Shown here: in pieces, positions 1 through 6,364 of the stretch
Numbering within the stretch: position 1 is the first letter of the stretch
Layout of the letters: each line of letters begins with the position of its first letter
Assembly (NCBI GenBank): GCA_007130025.1
Contig: SLTF01000057.1
Span: 1-6,406, forward strand
Direction: 5' to 3'
Length of the DNA stretch: 6,406 nucleotides
DNA from: Spirochaetales bacterium
GTDB lineage: Bacteria > Spirochaetota > Spirochaetia > DSM-27196 > PWMO01
Notes under the pieces: model-generated
Told to the model about the DNA's origin: nothing
The model's database searches: none
The model's input: only the letters and a program-made list of their open reading frames with translations
Position numbers and translations under genes: made by a program

Positions 1-1210
1 ACAGGTCGTGCTTCACGATTGTGGAAATCAGTTCCAGGAAGAACCGGTTGATGTCAACGTCGCCGAGCGAGGCATCGACGTACTCATCGATCAGATCGGC
101 GATATCGTTTTCCAGATCGTGGGTGTCGCCTTGCGTTGCGGGGTCGCGTCCGGTCAGGCCGAGCACTGCGTCGGTCACTCGCGCCGCGTCGCGGCGGAAC
201 GCTCCCACAATGGCCTCGGTGAGAAGGTGTCGCTGTCCCGGTCGGACTCGCCCAACAATGCCAAAATCCAGAAAGCAGATCACCGAATTGTCGAGCACCA
301 GAATATTCCCCGGGTGGGGGTCTGCATGAAAAAATCCGTGCAGAAAGATCTGCTCAAGGACGAGATCCGCACCGATCTGTGCGAGCCGTTTGGTGTCGAA
401 GCCGGTCCCTCCGGCAGTCTCGATCTGCGAGAGCTTGGTACCCTCGATGTACTCCATGGTCAACACGCGAGCGCTGCTGTAGTTGGGGAAAGAGCGCGGT
501 ACGCGGATGCTCTTGTTGCGGGAGAACAGCTTACGGAAGCGTTCCATATTCACCCGTTCGCGGGTGAAATCGAGTTCGCCGTTGAGCGACTCCCGGAACT
601 CCTCGACGATCCCCACCGGGTCAAAGTGTCTTGATGCCGGGATGTATCGCACCGCAAGGTTGGCGATGTAGAGCAGAATGTCGATGTCGGTTTCGATCAC
701 GTAGTCGATATCGGGGCGCTGTACCTTCACCGCGACCATCTCTCCACTCGGAAGCTGTGCGCGGTGCACCTGGGCGATCGACGCCGACGCTTCGGGCCTT
801 GGGTCGATCCAAGAGAACACCGTCTCGAGCGGAGCATCGAGTTCGGCTTCGATGATCTTGCGCACCGCCGCGAACTCAAAGGGTTGTACGTCATCCTGCA
901 GAACCGCCAGCTCGCGCAGCAGCTGCGGGGGCAGCAGGTCGGTGCGATTACTGAGCAACTGCCCCAGCTTGATGAAGGTGGGTCCCAGCTCTTCCAACGA
1001 TGAACGCAGGAGGGCCCAACGGGTCGATTCGTCAGGGTGTTGTTCGTTCCATCCGGTCATGCGGCGCAGTACGGGAAAGACTCGATCGAGTTTGAGCTTG
1101 CGCACCCAGTCCGCCAGGCCGTAGGTAACCAAGGTACGCGCGATCTCCTGCAGCCGGAGGGGATGGCGCAGGGTTCGACGGAGAAACGAACGCCGTCTGC
1201 GAATAATCAC
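1..1210 (-). CDS. UbiB/AarF/ADCK-family atypical kinase-like protein (C-terminus off the left edge)
   Basis: I translated the minus strand from a GTG at 1210-1208, which gives 403 open residues that run off the left edge. The UbiB/ADCK (ABC1) signatures appear in order: the KxGQ motif KLGQ at residues 81-84; the alanine-rich nucleotide loop ASASIAQVH at 141-149; the lysine strand VAVKVQRP at 159-166; the ELD segment at 212-214 with E218 and N221 after it; HADPHPGN at 295-302; and the metal-binding DFG at 315-317. All expected catalytic-core positions look intact. Members of the family are atypical ATPases or kinases that support ubiquinone and other isoprenoid-lipid metabolism, usually at the membrane. 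The C-terminal part, where UbiB carries transmembrane helices, is outside the window. The GTG overlaps the stop of the upstream phosphatase gene in a GTGA 4-bp overlap with a purine-rich GGGAAGG upstream, so coupled translation is likely. No other quinone-biosynthesis gene is in view, so the exact substrate pathway is unknown. The family call is firm; a role in ubiquinone synthesis here is inference. Confidence 0.93.
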   Translation of the reverse strand, partial: MIIRRRRSFLRRTLRHPLRLQEIARTLVTYGLADWVRKLKLDRVFPVLRRMTGWNEQHPDESTRWALLRSSLEELGPTFIKLGQLLSNRTDLLPPQLLRELAVLQDDVQPFEFAAVRKIIEAELDAPLETVFSWIDPRPEASASIAQVHRAQLPSGEMVAVKVQRPDIDYVIETDIDILLYIANLAVRYIPASRHFDPVGIVEEFRESLNGELDFTRERVNMERFRKLFSRNKSIRVPRSFPNYSSARVLTMEYIEGTKLSQIETAGGTGFDTKRLAQIGADLVLEQIFLHGFFHADPHPGNILVLDNSVICFLDFGIVGRVRPGQRHLLTEAIVGAFRRDAARVTDAVLGLTGRDPATQGDTHDLENDIADLIDEYVDASLGDVDINRFFLELISTIVKHDL

Positions 1211-1719
1211 TCCGCCTTCCCGCCCTTTGATCGCGCCGGGTCCGGCTCGATCAGACTGCGTAACCGCACCGAGTCGCTGTCGATCAGATTGCGCCAACCG
1301 GCAACATCTGCCTCGATGACCGCTACGTAACCGGTTTTCATTTTTTTGTGAGTTCCGATCAGGCGCTCCACCACCGCTTCGACCGCGGGGTTGTGCCCCA
1401 CCATCATGATGCACGACAGGCGATCATCGCTCTGGGAGATCAGCTCGAGGTAGATCTCTTCGGTGGCGTCGTAGAGCTCGGGGTTCTCTTCGATATCGCC
1501 GGAGAACTTGCTTTCGCGACAGAAGAGCTCGGCGGTCTGTACCGCCCGCACGGCGTCGGAGGTAACGACGCGCTCGGGCACCAGGTTCAGCTCGACAATC
1601 CGCGCGGCGATCGCAATCACCTGCCGTTTACCGGTCTCGGTGATCTCGCGGACGAAGTCAGCCTGACTCTCTTCCGCCGGCTCACTTTTCGCGTGCCGGA
1701 CGACCAGAATATGTCTCAT
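1207..1719 (-). CDS. SixA-type histidine phosphatase superfamily protein (COG2062-like)
   Basis: This is a 170-residue protein of the histidine phosphatase (phosphoglycerate mutase-like) superfamily, closest in layout to SixA phosphohistidine phosphatases. The N-terminal catalytic motif is VVRHAKSE with the nucleophile H9 and R8. It is of the RHA type rather than RHG, as in many SixA-like proteins. R58 in SDAVRAVQT, the proton-donor region around E82 (PELYDA) and the second histidine H109 in VGHNP complete the expected active site. There is no signal peptide, so it should be cytoplasmic. Start choice: the ATG at 1719 follows GGAGGA with a 5-nt spacer and puts the catalytic histidine at residue 9, as usual for the family; a TTG at 1740 is much less likely. 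The gene overlaps the upstream reductase by 38 bp and the downstream UbiB-like gene by 4 bp. E. coli SixA removes phosphate from phosphohistidine on phosphotransfer proteins. The substrate here is unknown, and small-molecule or other protein phosphates are possible. Confidence 0.9.
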   Translation of the reverse strand: MRHILVVRHAKSEPAEESQADFVREITETGKRQVIAIAARIVELNLVPERVVTSDAVRAVQTAELFCRESKFSGDIEENPELYDATEEIYLELISQSDDRLSCIMMVGHNPAVEAVVERLIGTHKKMKTGYVAVIEADVAGWRNLIDSDSVRLRSLIEPDPARSKGGKAE

Positions 1720-2305
1720 CCGCTTCCTCCGATGCGCCAACCAGAGCCTTCATGGCCTCGTCTACCCGACGAAGGTATCGCTCCCGTTGTCGACGATTCT
1801 TCTCCCTCATGCGATCAAGGAGCTCGACCTGCTCCGAGTTTATCCCACAAAAGGAAAAAACGCGATCCCGCCACATCATATCAAAGTGTGGAGCCGCCTG
1901 CGAAGCGATTGCATCGCTGGTTACGAAAACCGCCGCTCGTACATGGGAGAGCAGGGGCACTGCGTGTTTGGTGCCAAATTCCGGTCCCTGATACTCGTAG
2001 GCGACTCCCGGCGTGAGCACCCGATCGAGCCAGCCTTTGAGGATGGCCGGCGGCTGGCTCCACCAGTCGGGATGGATAATGATCAGCCCCTGGGACGAGG
2101 TGAGATCGCGCACGTGCTGCTGGATTGTGGGATCAAAGCTGAATCGCCGTCGCATATCCGGTTCCGGAACGACCGGATCGAAGTTCTCGGCGTAGAGATC
2201 GTGGACAACAACCTGGTGGTCACCGAGCGAGACCAGGCAACGATCAAGAATCGCATGATTGAAGCTTCCCCGACTCGGATGAGCAATGAGTGCGAGAATC
2301 TGCAC
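1682..2305 (-). CDS. KefF/NQO-like NAD(P)H:quinone oxidoreductase, flavodoxin fold
   Basis: This 207-residue protein belongs to the flavodoxin-like fold family that includes KefF, MdaB-like and NQO1-type quinone reductases (PF02525 type). The N-terminal beta strand and phosphate-binding loop MQILALIAHPSRGSFNHAI matches the usual FMN/FAD-binding start with an HPxxxSFNHA pattern. The segment HPDWWSQPPAILKGWLDRV at residues 78-96 is the family's hallmark flavin-contact and dimer region, and VAYEY at 101-105 follows it. Such enzymes use NAD(P)H for two-electron reduction of quinones or other electrophiles; KefF also activates a potassium-efflux system. No kef channel gene is in view, so a quinone-reductase role is more likely than channel control. 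The start is GTG at 2305-2303, with AAGGGGA at 2320-2314 as Shine-Dalgarno and an 8-nt spacer. It is the first gene of the minus-strand cluster. Its last 38 bp overlap sixA, and the arginine- and glutamate-rich C-terminal tail after about residue 165 looks like a helix plus a family-variable end. Confidence 0.88.
   Translation of the reverse strand: MQILALIAHPSRGSFNHAILDRCLVSLGDHQVVVHDLYAENFDPVVPEPDMRRRFSFDPTIQQHVRDLTSSQGLIIIHPDWWSQPPAILKGWLDRVLTPGVAYEYQGPEFGTKHAVPLLSHVRAAVFVTSDAIASQAAPHFDMMWRDRVFSFCGINSEQVELLDRMREKNRRQRERYLRRVDEAMKALVGASEEADETYSGRPAREK
1725..1730 (-). promoter_or_regulatory. Ribosome binding site of the SixA-like gene
   Basis: On the minus strand GGAGGA lies 5 nt before the ATG at 1719. 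It sits inside the end of the upstream reductase gene. It is the reason for choosing the ATG at 1719 over the TTG at 1740. Confidence 0.8.
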
Positions 2306-2339
2306 AGATTGGGTCCCCTTTTTGCAACAATTTGATTAC

Positions 2340-2345
2340 ATTATA
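2340..2345 (-). promoter_or_regulatory. -10 box of the reductase/sixA/ubiB-like operon
   Basis: The minus strand reads TATAAT, a perfect sigma-70-type -10 hexamer, about 35 nt upstream of the reductase GTG. The predicted transcription start near 2333 leaves a leader of about 28 nt that contains the AAGGGGA ribosome binding site. At 17-bp spacing the -35 candidate is TCGAAG (2368-2363), a poor match of three of six, so an activator or a different sigma preference is possible. Confidence 0.55.
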
Positions 2346-2396
2346 CCCGCCGAAGGCAAACGCTTCGAGAGCGAGGGCCGCGGTACAACGGTGCTC

Positions 2397-2425
2397 TTGC
2401 ACAAAGAATAAAAGTTGAGTAATTT
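2397..2425 (+). promoter_or_regulatory. Candidate sufT-sufCBD promoter
   Basis: TTGCAC at 2397-2402 and TAATTT at 2420-2425 are separated by exactly 17 bp. Each matches three of six consensus bases, including the strongest ones (TTG; TA...T). Initiation would fall near 2432, leaving a leader of about 14 nt before the ATG at 2446. It is a weak promoter on sequence alone, but it is the best candidate in the A/T-rich stretch upstream of sufT. Its -10 element lies inside the IscR-like operator at 2411-2435. Confidence 0.4.
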
Positions 2426-2435
2426 AGTAAGGAAT
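2411..2435. promoter_or_regulatory. IscR/Rrf2-type operator candidate upstream of the suf operon
   Basis: A 25-bp imperfect dyad with core GAGTAATTTAGTA at 2417-2429 matches the published E. coli IscR type 1 site (core GACTRWWWYAGTC) at 21 of 25 positions when aligned by hand. The mismatches are at site positions 2, 9, 19 and 23. Two of them hit the conserved C of the GACT and AGTC half-sites. IscR-like Rrf2 regulators with a [2Fe-2S] cluster use such sites to shut down Fe-S biogenesis genes when clusters are plentiful. The site covers the putative -10 and transcription start, which would suit a repressor. No Rrf2 gene is in the window. The match is seen in the sequence; the identity of the regulator is inferred. 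Confidence 0.55.
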
Positions 2436-2440
2436 GGGGG
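2436..2440 (+). promoter_or_regulatory. Ribosome binding site of sufT (decides its start)
   Basis: GGGGG lies 5 nt before the ATG at 2446. The in-frame ATG at 2434 overlaps this run and has only AAGGA directly abutting it with no spacer, so 2446 is the better start. Confidence 0.5.
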
Positions 2441-2445
2441 TTTGC

Positions 2446-2748
2446 ATGCTTTCCAAGGGTGAGTGCCTTGATGCGCTGAAGAAGGTCATCGACCCGGAGA
2501 TCGGAATCAACATCGTAGACGTTGGGCTTGTGTACCGCGTTGAGCCGAAGGAAGACTCGATCGAGGTGGATTTCACGCTCACGTCGCCGGGATGCCCGTT
2601 GGCCGACGTCATTACGGCGGACATTACCCGGGTGTTGCAGGAAGCGTCCGGCTTGGACACCATCGTTCCGCAGCTTGTCTGGAACCCGCCGTGGAGCATC
2701 GACTTCATGAGCGAAGACGCGCGGTTGGAGCTTGGATACCCCATTTAA
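2446..2748 (+). CDS. sufT: SufT, MIP18/DUF59 (SUF-associated) Fe-S cluster assembly factor
   Basis: This small protein of 100 residues has a single MIP18/DUF59 domain and matches the SUF-associated (SufT, PaaD-like) branch in length. Visible signatures are DPEIGINIVDVGLVY at residues 16-30, LTSPGCP at 45-51 with the conserved cysteine C50, and the C-terminal WNPPWSIDFMSEDAR at 79-93. The cysteine is thought to be important for Fe-S or metal handling in this family. SufT proteins assist maturation or delivery of Fe-S clusters made by the SUF scaffold, in the cytosol. The gene leads the suf cluster, 66 bp before sufC, immediately after the candidate IscR-type operator. An alternative ATG at 2434 would add four residues. 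The spacer 2749-2814 holds a short G/C-rich potential hairpin (2762-2766 with 2775-2779) without a T-run. I therefore see no terminator, and sufT is probably cotranscribed with sufC. Confidence 0.9.
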   Translation: MLSKGECLDALKKVIDPEIGINIVDVGLVYRVEPKEDSIEVDFTLTSPGCPLADVITADITRVLQEASGLDTIVPQLVWNPPWSIDFMSEDARLELGYPI

Positions 2749-2803
2749 CGAGACGGAGCAGTGCGCGCGTGGCGGCGCATTCGAGATACAACACAACAAC
2801 GAC

Positions 2804-2808
2804 AGGAG
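2804..2808 (+). promoter_or_regulatory. Ribosome binding site of sufC
   Basis: AGGAG lies 6 nt before the GTG at 2815. This favours GTG 2815 over the earlier in-frame GTG at 2761, which would add an 18-residue arginine-rich extension not typical of SufC. Confidence 0.8.
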
Positions 2809-2814
2809 AACACG

Positions 2815-3597
2815 GTGAAGATTAAGATCAAAGACCTCCACGCCGAGATCAACGGCTTAAAGATACTCAAAGGCGTAAACCTCGAGATGGAAAGCGGTGC
2901 CGTCCACGCCCTCATGGGTCCCAACGGCTCCGGCAAGAGCACGCTCAGTAACGTGATCTTTGGTCACCCCGCCTACGATGTCACCGGCGGTGAGATTCTG
3001 GTGGACGGCGAGGACATCCTTGAAATGGGAACGGACGAGCGGGCAATGCTCGGACTTTTCCTGGCCTTTCAGTATCCGGTGGAAATTCCGGGTGTGACCG
3101 TGGGTCGCTTCCTCAAGCGCGCCGCCGATTTGCACGCGGGTGAGGGGGAGACCAAGACCACGGGATTTGTCAAAATCCTGCGCGAGATGATGGACTACCT
3201 CGAGATCGACCAGCAGTTCATCAACCGTTACCTGAACACCGGCTTTTCCGGCGGTGAGAAGAAGCGCATGGAGATCCTCCAGATGCTCATTCTCAAGCCG
3301 ACCTTCGCCATCCTGGACGAGACCGACTCCGGTCTGGATATCGATGCACTGAAGATCGTTTCCAAGGGTGTGAACAAGCTTCGGGGCGGAGACTTTGGGG
3401 CCCTCATCATCACGCACTATCAGCGTATTCTCAACCACATTCGCCCCGATCACGTGCACATCATGTACCAGGGAAGAATCGTCACCTCCGGCGGGAATGA
3501 GCTGGTGGATCAGCTCGAAGCCAAGGGGTACGACTTCATCAAGAAAGAGTTTGGAATCGAGGAGGAAAACGATGTCGAATCCGTTGCCAACGGTTGA
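2815..3597 (+). CDS. sufC: SufC, ATPase of the SUF Fe-S cluster assembly complex
   Basis: This 260-residue ABC-type ATPase has the length and motifs of SufC. The Walker A motif is GPNGSGKST at residues 35-43, the Q-loop Q86 lies in LAFQYP, the ABC signature FSGGEKKR is at 144-151, Walker B AILDE at 165-169 runs into the SufC-typical DETDSGLDIDAL, and the H-loop histidine is H201 in ITHY. There is no membrane segment, as expected for a soluble ABC protein that binds SufB and SufD rather than a transporter. Two SufC subunits energise conformational change of SufB-SufD during cluster assembly. The start is GTG 2815 with AGGAG six bases upstream. The 3' end overlaps sufB by 26 bp, so the two genes are probably translationally coupled. 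All catalytic residues are present and I see no damage. Confidence 0.97.
   Translation: MKIKIKDLHAEINGLKILKGVNLEMESGAVHALMGPNGSGKSTLSNVIFGHPAYDVTGGEILVDGEDILEMGTDERAMLGLFLAFQYPVEIPGVTVGRFLKRAADLHAGEGETKTTGFVKILREMMDYLEIDQQFINRYLNTGFSGGEKKRMEILQMLILKPTFAILDETDSGLDIDALKIVSKGVNKLRGGDFGALIITHYQRILNHIRPDHVHIMYQGRIVTSGGNELVDQLEAKGYDFIKKEFGIEEENDVESVANG
3561..3565 (+). promoter_or_regulatory. Ribosome binding site of sufB inside sufC
   Basis: GGAGG lies 6 nt before the ATG at 3572, within the last codons of sufC. It fixes the sufB start at 3572 rather than at an earlier in-frame ATG at 3395, whose extra 59 residues are only out-of-frame sufC sequence. Confidence 0.8.
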
Positions 3598-4975
3598 GAT
3601 AGAAGATTACAAGTTCGGTTTTCACTATCCGGACGCGTCGGTATTCAAGACCCGCAAGGGGCTCGATGATGAAGTTGTTCGTGCGATCTCTCAGCACAAG
3701 AATGAGCCGGAGTGGATGACCGATTTTCGCCTCCGATCCTTGGCCGAGTTTCGCAAGAAGCCCATGCCAAACTGGGGCGCCGACCTCTCCGACATCGACT
3801 TCGACGAGATCTACTATTACGCGAAACCTTCGGAGAACCAGTCGAAGACGTGGGATGACGTTCCCGAGTCGATCAAGGAGACCTTCGACCGTATCGGGAT
3901 TCCCGAGGCGGAGCGGAAATTTCTCGCGGGCGTCGGTGCGCAGTACGACTCCGAGATGGTCTATCACAGCATCCAGAAGGAGCTCTCCGACCAGGGCGTG
4001 ATCTTCAGCGATCCCGAGACGGCGGTCCGCGAGCATCCGGAGATTGTGAAGAAGTACTTCGGCACGGTCATTCCCTACACCGACAACAAGTTTGCCGCGC
4101 TGAACAGCGCCGTCTGGTCGGGCGGGAGTTTTGTCTACATTCCCCCGGGGGTGAAAGTCGACATTCCGCTGCAGGCCTACTTTCGCATCAACAGCGAGAA
4201 CTTCGGGCAGTTCGAACGTACCCTGATTATCGCCGACGAAGGCAGCTTTGTGCACTACGTTGAAGGCTGCACCGCGCCAATCTACGCCACCGATTCGCTT
4301 CACTCCGCGGTTGTTGAGATCATCGCGCTCAAGGGCGCGCGGGTTCGATACTCCACGGTGCAGAACTGGTCGAGCGACGTCTACAATCTGGTTACCAAGC
4401 GTGCGGTTGCGTACGACAACGCCACGGTCGAGTGGGTTGACGGCAACATCGGCAGTAAGCGCACCATGAAGTACCCCTCCATCTGGCTGATGGGCGAGGG
4501 CGCCCACGGAGAAGTCCTCTCGATTGCGTTTGCGGGCAAGGGGCAGGAGCAGGACACCGGGGGAAAGGCGGTTCACGCTGCCGACAACACCTCGAGCGTG
4601 ATCACCTCGAAGTCGATCAGCAAGGACGGCGGCATTGCCACCTACCGTGGCCACGTCAAAGTGGAAGAGGGAGTGAAGAACGCCCGTTCGCACGTGGTCT
4701 GTGATGCGTTGATCATCGATCCGGAATCAGGAACCAATACCTATCCCTATATGGATATTCTCTCGGACGATGTGACGATCGAGCACGAGGCGAAGGTGAG
4801 CCGTATTTCCGAGGATCAGCTCTTCTACCTGATGAGTCGGGGAATGAGCGAGTCCGAGGCGGCAATGATGATTGTGAATGGATTTCTGGAGCCGCTCGTC
4901 AAGCAGTTGCCGATGGAGTACGCCGTCGAGCTCAACCGATTGATCGAGCTGGAGATGGAGGGTTCGGTCGGTTAA
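3572..4975 (+). CDS. sufB: SufB, scaffold subunit of the SUF Fe-S cluster assembly complex
   Basis: This 467-residue SufB is the core scaffold on which nascent Fe-S clusters are built, in complex with SufC and SufD. The N-terminal helical region with IYYYAKPSENQ (80-90) and the block PEAERKFLAGVGAQYDSE (111-128) is characteristic. It is followed by the long beta-helix core that includes the conserved EGCTAP at 231-236. C377 (in SHVVCDAL) aligns by spacing with the catalytic C405 of E. coli SufB, and E406 in TIEHEAK aligns with its E434; both are 29 residues apart in each protein. The protein is shorter than the 495-residue E. coli form and lacks the N-terminal cysteine-rich cluster seen there, which is common in other bacterial SufB proteins. 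The start at 3572 has GGAGG six bases upstream and gives a 26-bp overlap with sufC. A 30-bp gap leads to sufD in the same reading frame. Confidence 0.97.
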   Translation: MSNPLPTVEIEDYKFGFHYPDASVFKTRKGLDDEVVRAISQHKNEPEWMTDFRLRSLAEFRKKPMPNWGADLSDIDFDEIYYYAKPSENQSKTWDDVPESIKETFDRIGIPEAERKFLAGVGAQYDSEMVYHSIQKELSDQGVIFSDPETAVREHPEIVKKYFGTVIPYTDNKFAALNSAVWSGGSFVYIPPGVKVDIPLQAYFRINSENFGQFERTLIIADEGSFVHYVEGCTAPIYATDSLHSAVVEIIALKGARVRYSTVQNWSSDVYNLVTKRAVAYDNATVEWVDGNIGSKRTMKYPSIWLMGEGAHGEVLSIAFAGKGQEQDTGGKAVHAADNTSSVITSKSISKDGGIATYRGHVKVEEGVKNARSHVVCDALIIDPESGTNTYPYMDILSDDVTIEHEAKVSRISEDQLFYLMSRGMSESEAAMMIVNGFLEPLVKQLPMEYAVELNRLIELEMEGSVG

Positions 4976-5005
4976 CCGGACTACGGCAAGGAGACAGTAC
5001 ACCCC

Positions 5006-6352
5006 ATGAGTAGCACAGACGTAGCCGTGTTCACCGGCACGGACCAGATTGGACCCTTTGTGAACACGCTTGCAGAGCCGGCGTGGTCGATGAATGTGCG
5101 CAGGCAGGCGTTGAAGCAGTTCAACGCCATGCCTTGGCCGACAACCGAAGACGAAGAGTGGCGGCGTTCCGACGTCTCCTCGTACGATTTTGACCGATAC
5201 GCGTTGAGCCCGGTGGAAGCTGCCGTCCCGGCAGCCGGCGCGGTACCCGAAGGGCGCTCCGGGCTGCTTCGGTTTGAGAACGGTCGATGTGTAGCGGCCT
5301 CCCTCGCGCCGGAGCTCGCCGAGAAAGGGGTGGTCTTTGCATCGCTTGCCGCCTTCCTGCACGAGGAGACGGCAAACCACGCCGGCAACGGAGCGAAGGC
5401 ACACGCCGCGGTTCAGGGCATCTTTGAGCGCCGTAGCGCCGAGGTCGAGCATCGGCTCTTTGCGTGGCATTACGCCACCTGGACGCACGGAGTGGTTCTG
5501 TATGTACCGGGATTTGTTGAGGTGGAGCAGCCCTTCGAGGTGCAGTTTCACTTTGACGGAGACGCGATGCTTGCGACGCCCCACGTGGTCGCGGTCGCCG
5601 AGACCGGGGGACGAGCAACCCTCCTGCACACGGTGAGCAGCGGTGACGAAGGCGAGATCCTGCTGAACGAGGTGATCAACGCAGACGTTGCCGACACGGC
5701 GCGAGTCGAAATCGCCACCCATTATGAGCTGAACTACGACTCGTCGACGTTCAGCAACGGGCACGCCGTGGTTGGACGGGACGCGGCCTATCATAGCTTT
5801 GTTTCGTCGTTCGGCGGTATGTTCAGTAAGCTTCGCATGGATGCAGAACTCAACGGAACCGGTGGAGACATCGATCTCGACGGCCTCTACTTTGCCGGCG
5901 AAGACCAGCACATGGACCTGCGCACCCTCCAGGTACACAACGCCGTCAACGCAAACAGCCGCACGTTCTATAAGGGAGCGGTGAAGGATGAGGCTCACAC
6001 CATTTATCAGGGTCTCATCCGCGTAGCGCATGGGGCATCCAAGACTGACGCCTACCTCACCAATAACAACCTGGTGCTCAACAACGGCGCACGGGCCGAT
6101 TCGATCCCCGGACTCAATATCAACACCGATGATGTGAAGTGCAGCCACGGCTCCACGACGGGAAAGATCGACGAGGTTCAGCTCTATTACCTGCAGACCC
6201 GTGGATTTGACTACGAAACCGCACGGATCATGCTGGTACAGGGATTTCTGGAAGAAGTGATCGCCAAGGCTCCTGACGCGGTTCAGGATCGGCTGCGTGA
6301 ACTGGTGGAACAGCGCATCCTCGCCGAGTACGATACCGGCGACGACGAGTAG
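5006..6352 (+). CDS. sufD: SufD, scaffold partner subunit of the SUF Fe-S cluster assembly complex
   Basis: This 448-residue protein is SufD, the SufB paralogue that completes the SufBC2D complex and takes part in iron acquisition and cluster building. Family features are the N-terminal TEDEEWRRSDVSSYDF at about residues 47-62 and the beta-helix core with GLYFAGEDQHMDLRT (293-307). The segment KGAVKDEAHTIYQGLIRV (323-340) and the block TDAYLTNNNLVL lead into DDVKCSHGSTTGKIDE. C379 and H381 there match E. coli SufD C358 and H360 at the SufB-SufD interface, the histidine being required for function. The ATG at 5006 is the first start in the frame after the sufB stop. Its AAGGAG at 4988-4993 lies 12 nt upstream, a long spacer that could lower translation relative to sufB. 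The C-terminus ends in acidic residues. No internal damage is seen. Confidence 0.96.
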   Translation: MSSTDVAVFTGTDQIGPFVNTLAEPAWSMNVRRQALKQFNAMPWPTTEDEEWRRSDVSSYDFDRYALSPVEAAVPAAGAVPEGRSGLLRFENGRCVAASLAPELAEKGVVFASLAAFLHEETANHAGNGAKAHAAVQGIFERRSAEVEHRLFAWHYATWTHGVVLYVPGFVEVEQPFEVQFHFDGDAMLATPHVVAVAETGGRATLLHTVSSGDEGEILLNEVINADVADTARVEIATHYELNYDSSTFSNGHAVVGRDAAYHSFVSSFGGMFSKLRMDAELNGTGGDIDLDGLYFAGEDQHMDLRTLQVHNAVNANSRTFYKGAVKDEAHTIYQGLIRVAHGASKTDAYLTNNNLVLNNGARADSIPGLNINTDDVKCSHGSTTGKIDEVQLYYLQTRGFDYETARIMLVQGFLEEVIAKAPDAVQDRLRELVEQRILAEYDTGDDE

Positions 6353-6364
6353 GGCGGGCGCACG

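Noticed and set aside
8..634. Plus-strand open frame opposite the UbiB-like gene
   Set aside because: The minus strand carries all the UbiB motifs in one frame, so the plus-strand frame is an antisense shadow.
1207..1740. The TTG start at 1740 for the SixA-like gene
   Set aside because: It adds seven basic residues before the catalytic strand and has no ribosome site; GGAGGA fits the ATG at 1719.
2391..2402. GTGC-N4-GCAC inverted repeat overlapping the -35 candidate
   Set aside because: Four-base arms are easily found by chance and no known regulator site is recognised.
2761..2780. Short hairpin in the sufT-sufC spacer as a terminator or riboswitch
   Set aside because: The stem is only five to six pairs with an 8-nt loop and there is no T-run, so it does not support termination or a known riboswitch.
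2761..2814. N-terminal extension of SufC from the GTG at 2761
   Set aside because: The 18 extra residues are not SufC-like, and AGGAG sits at the correct distance before GTG 2815.
3395..3571. Upstream extension of the sufB reading frame
   Set aside because: It is sufC sequence read in another frame; the ribosome site and family start are at 3572.
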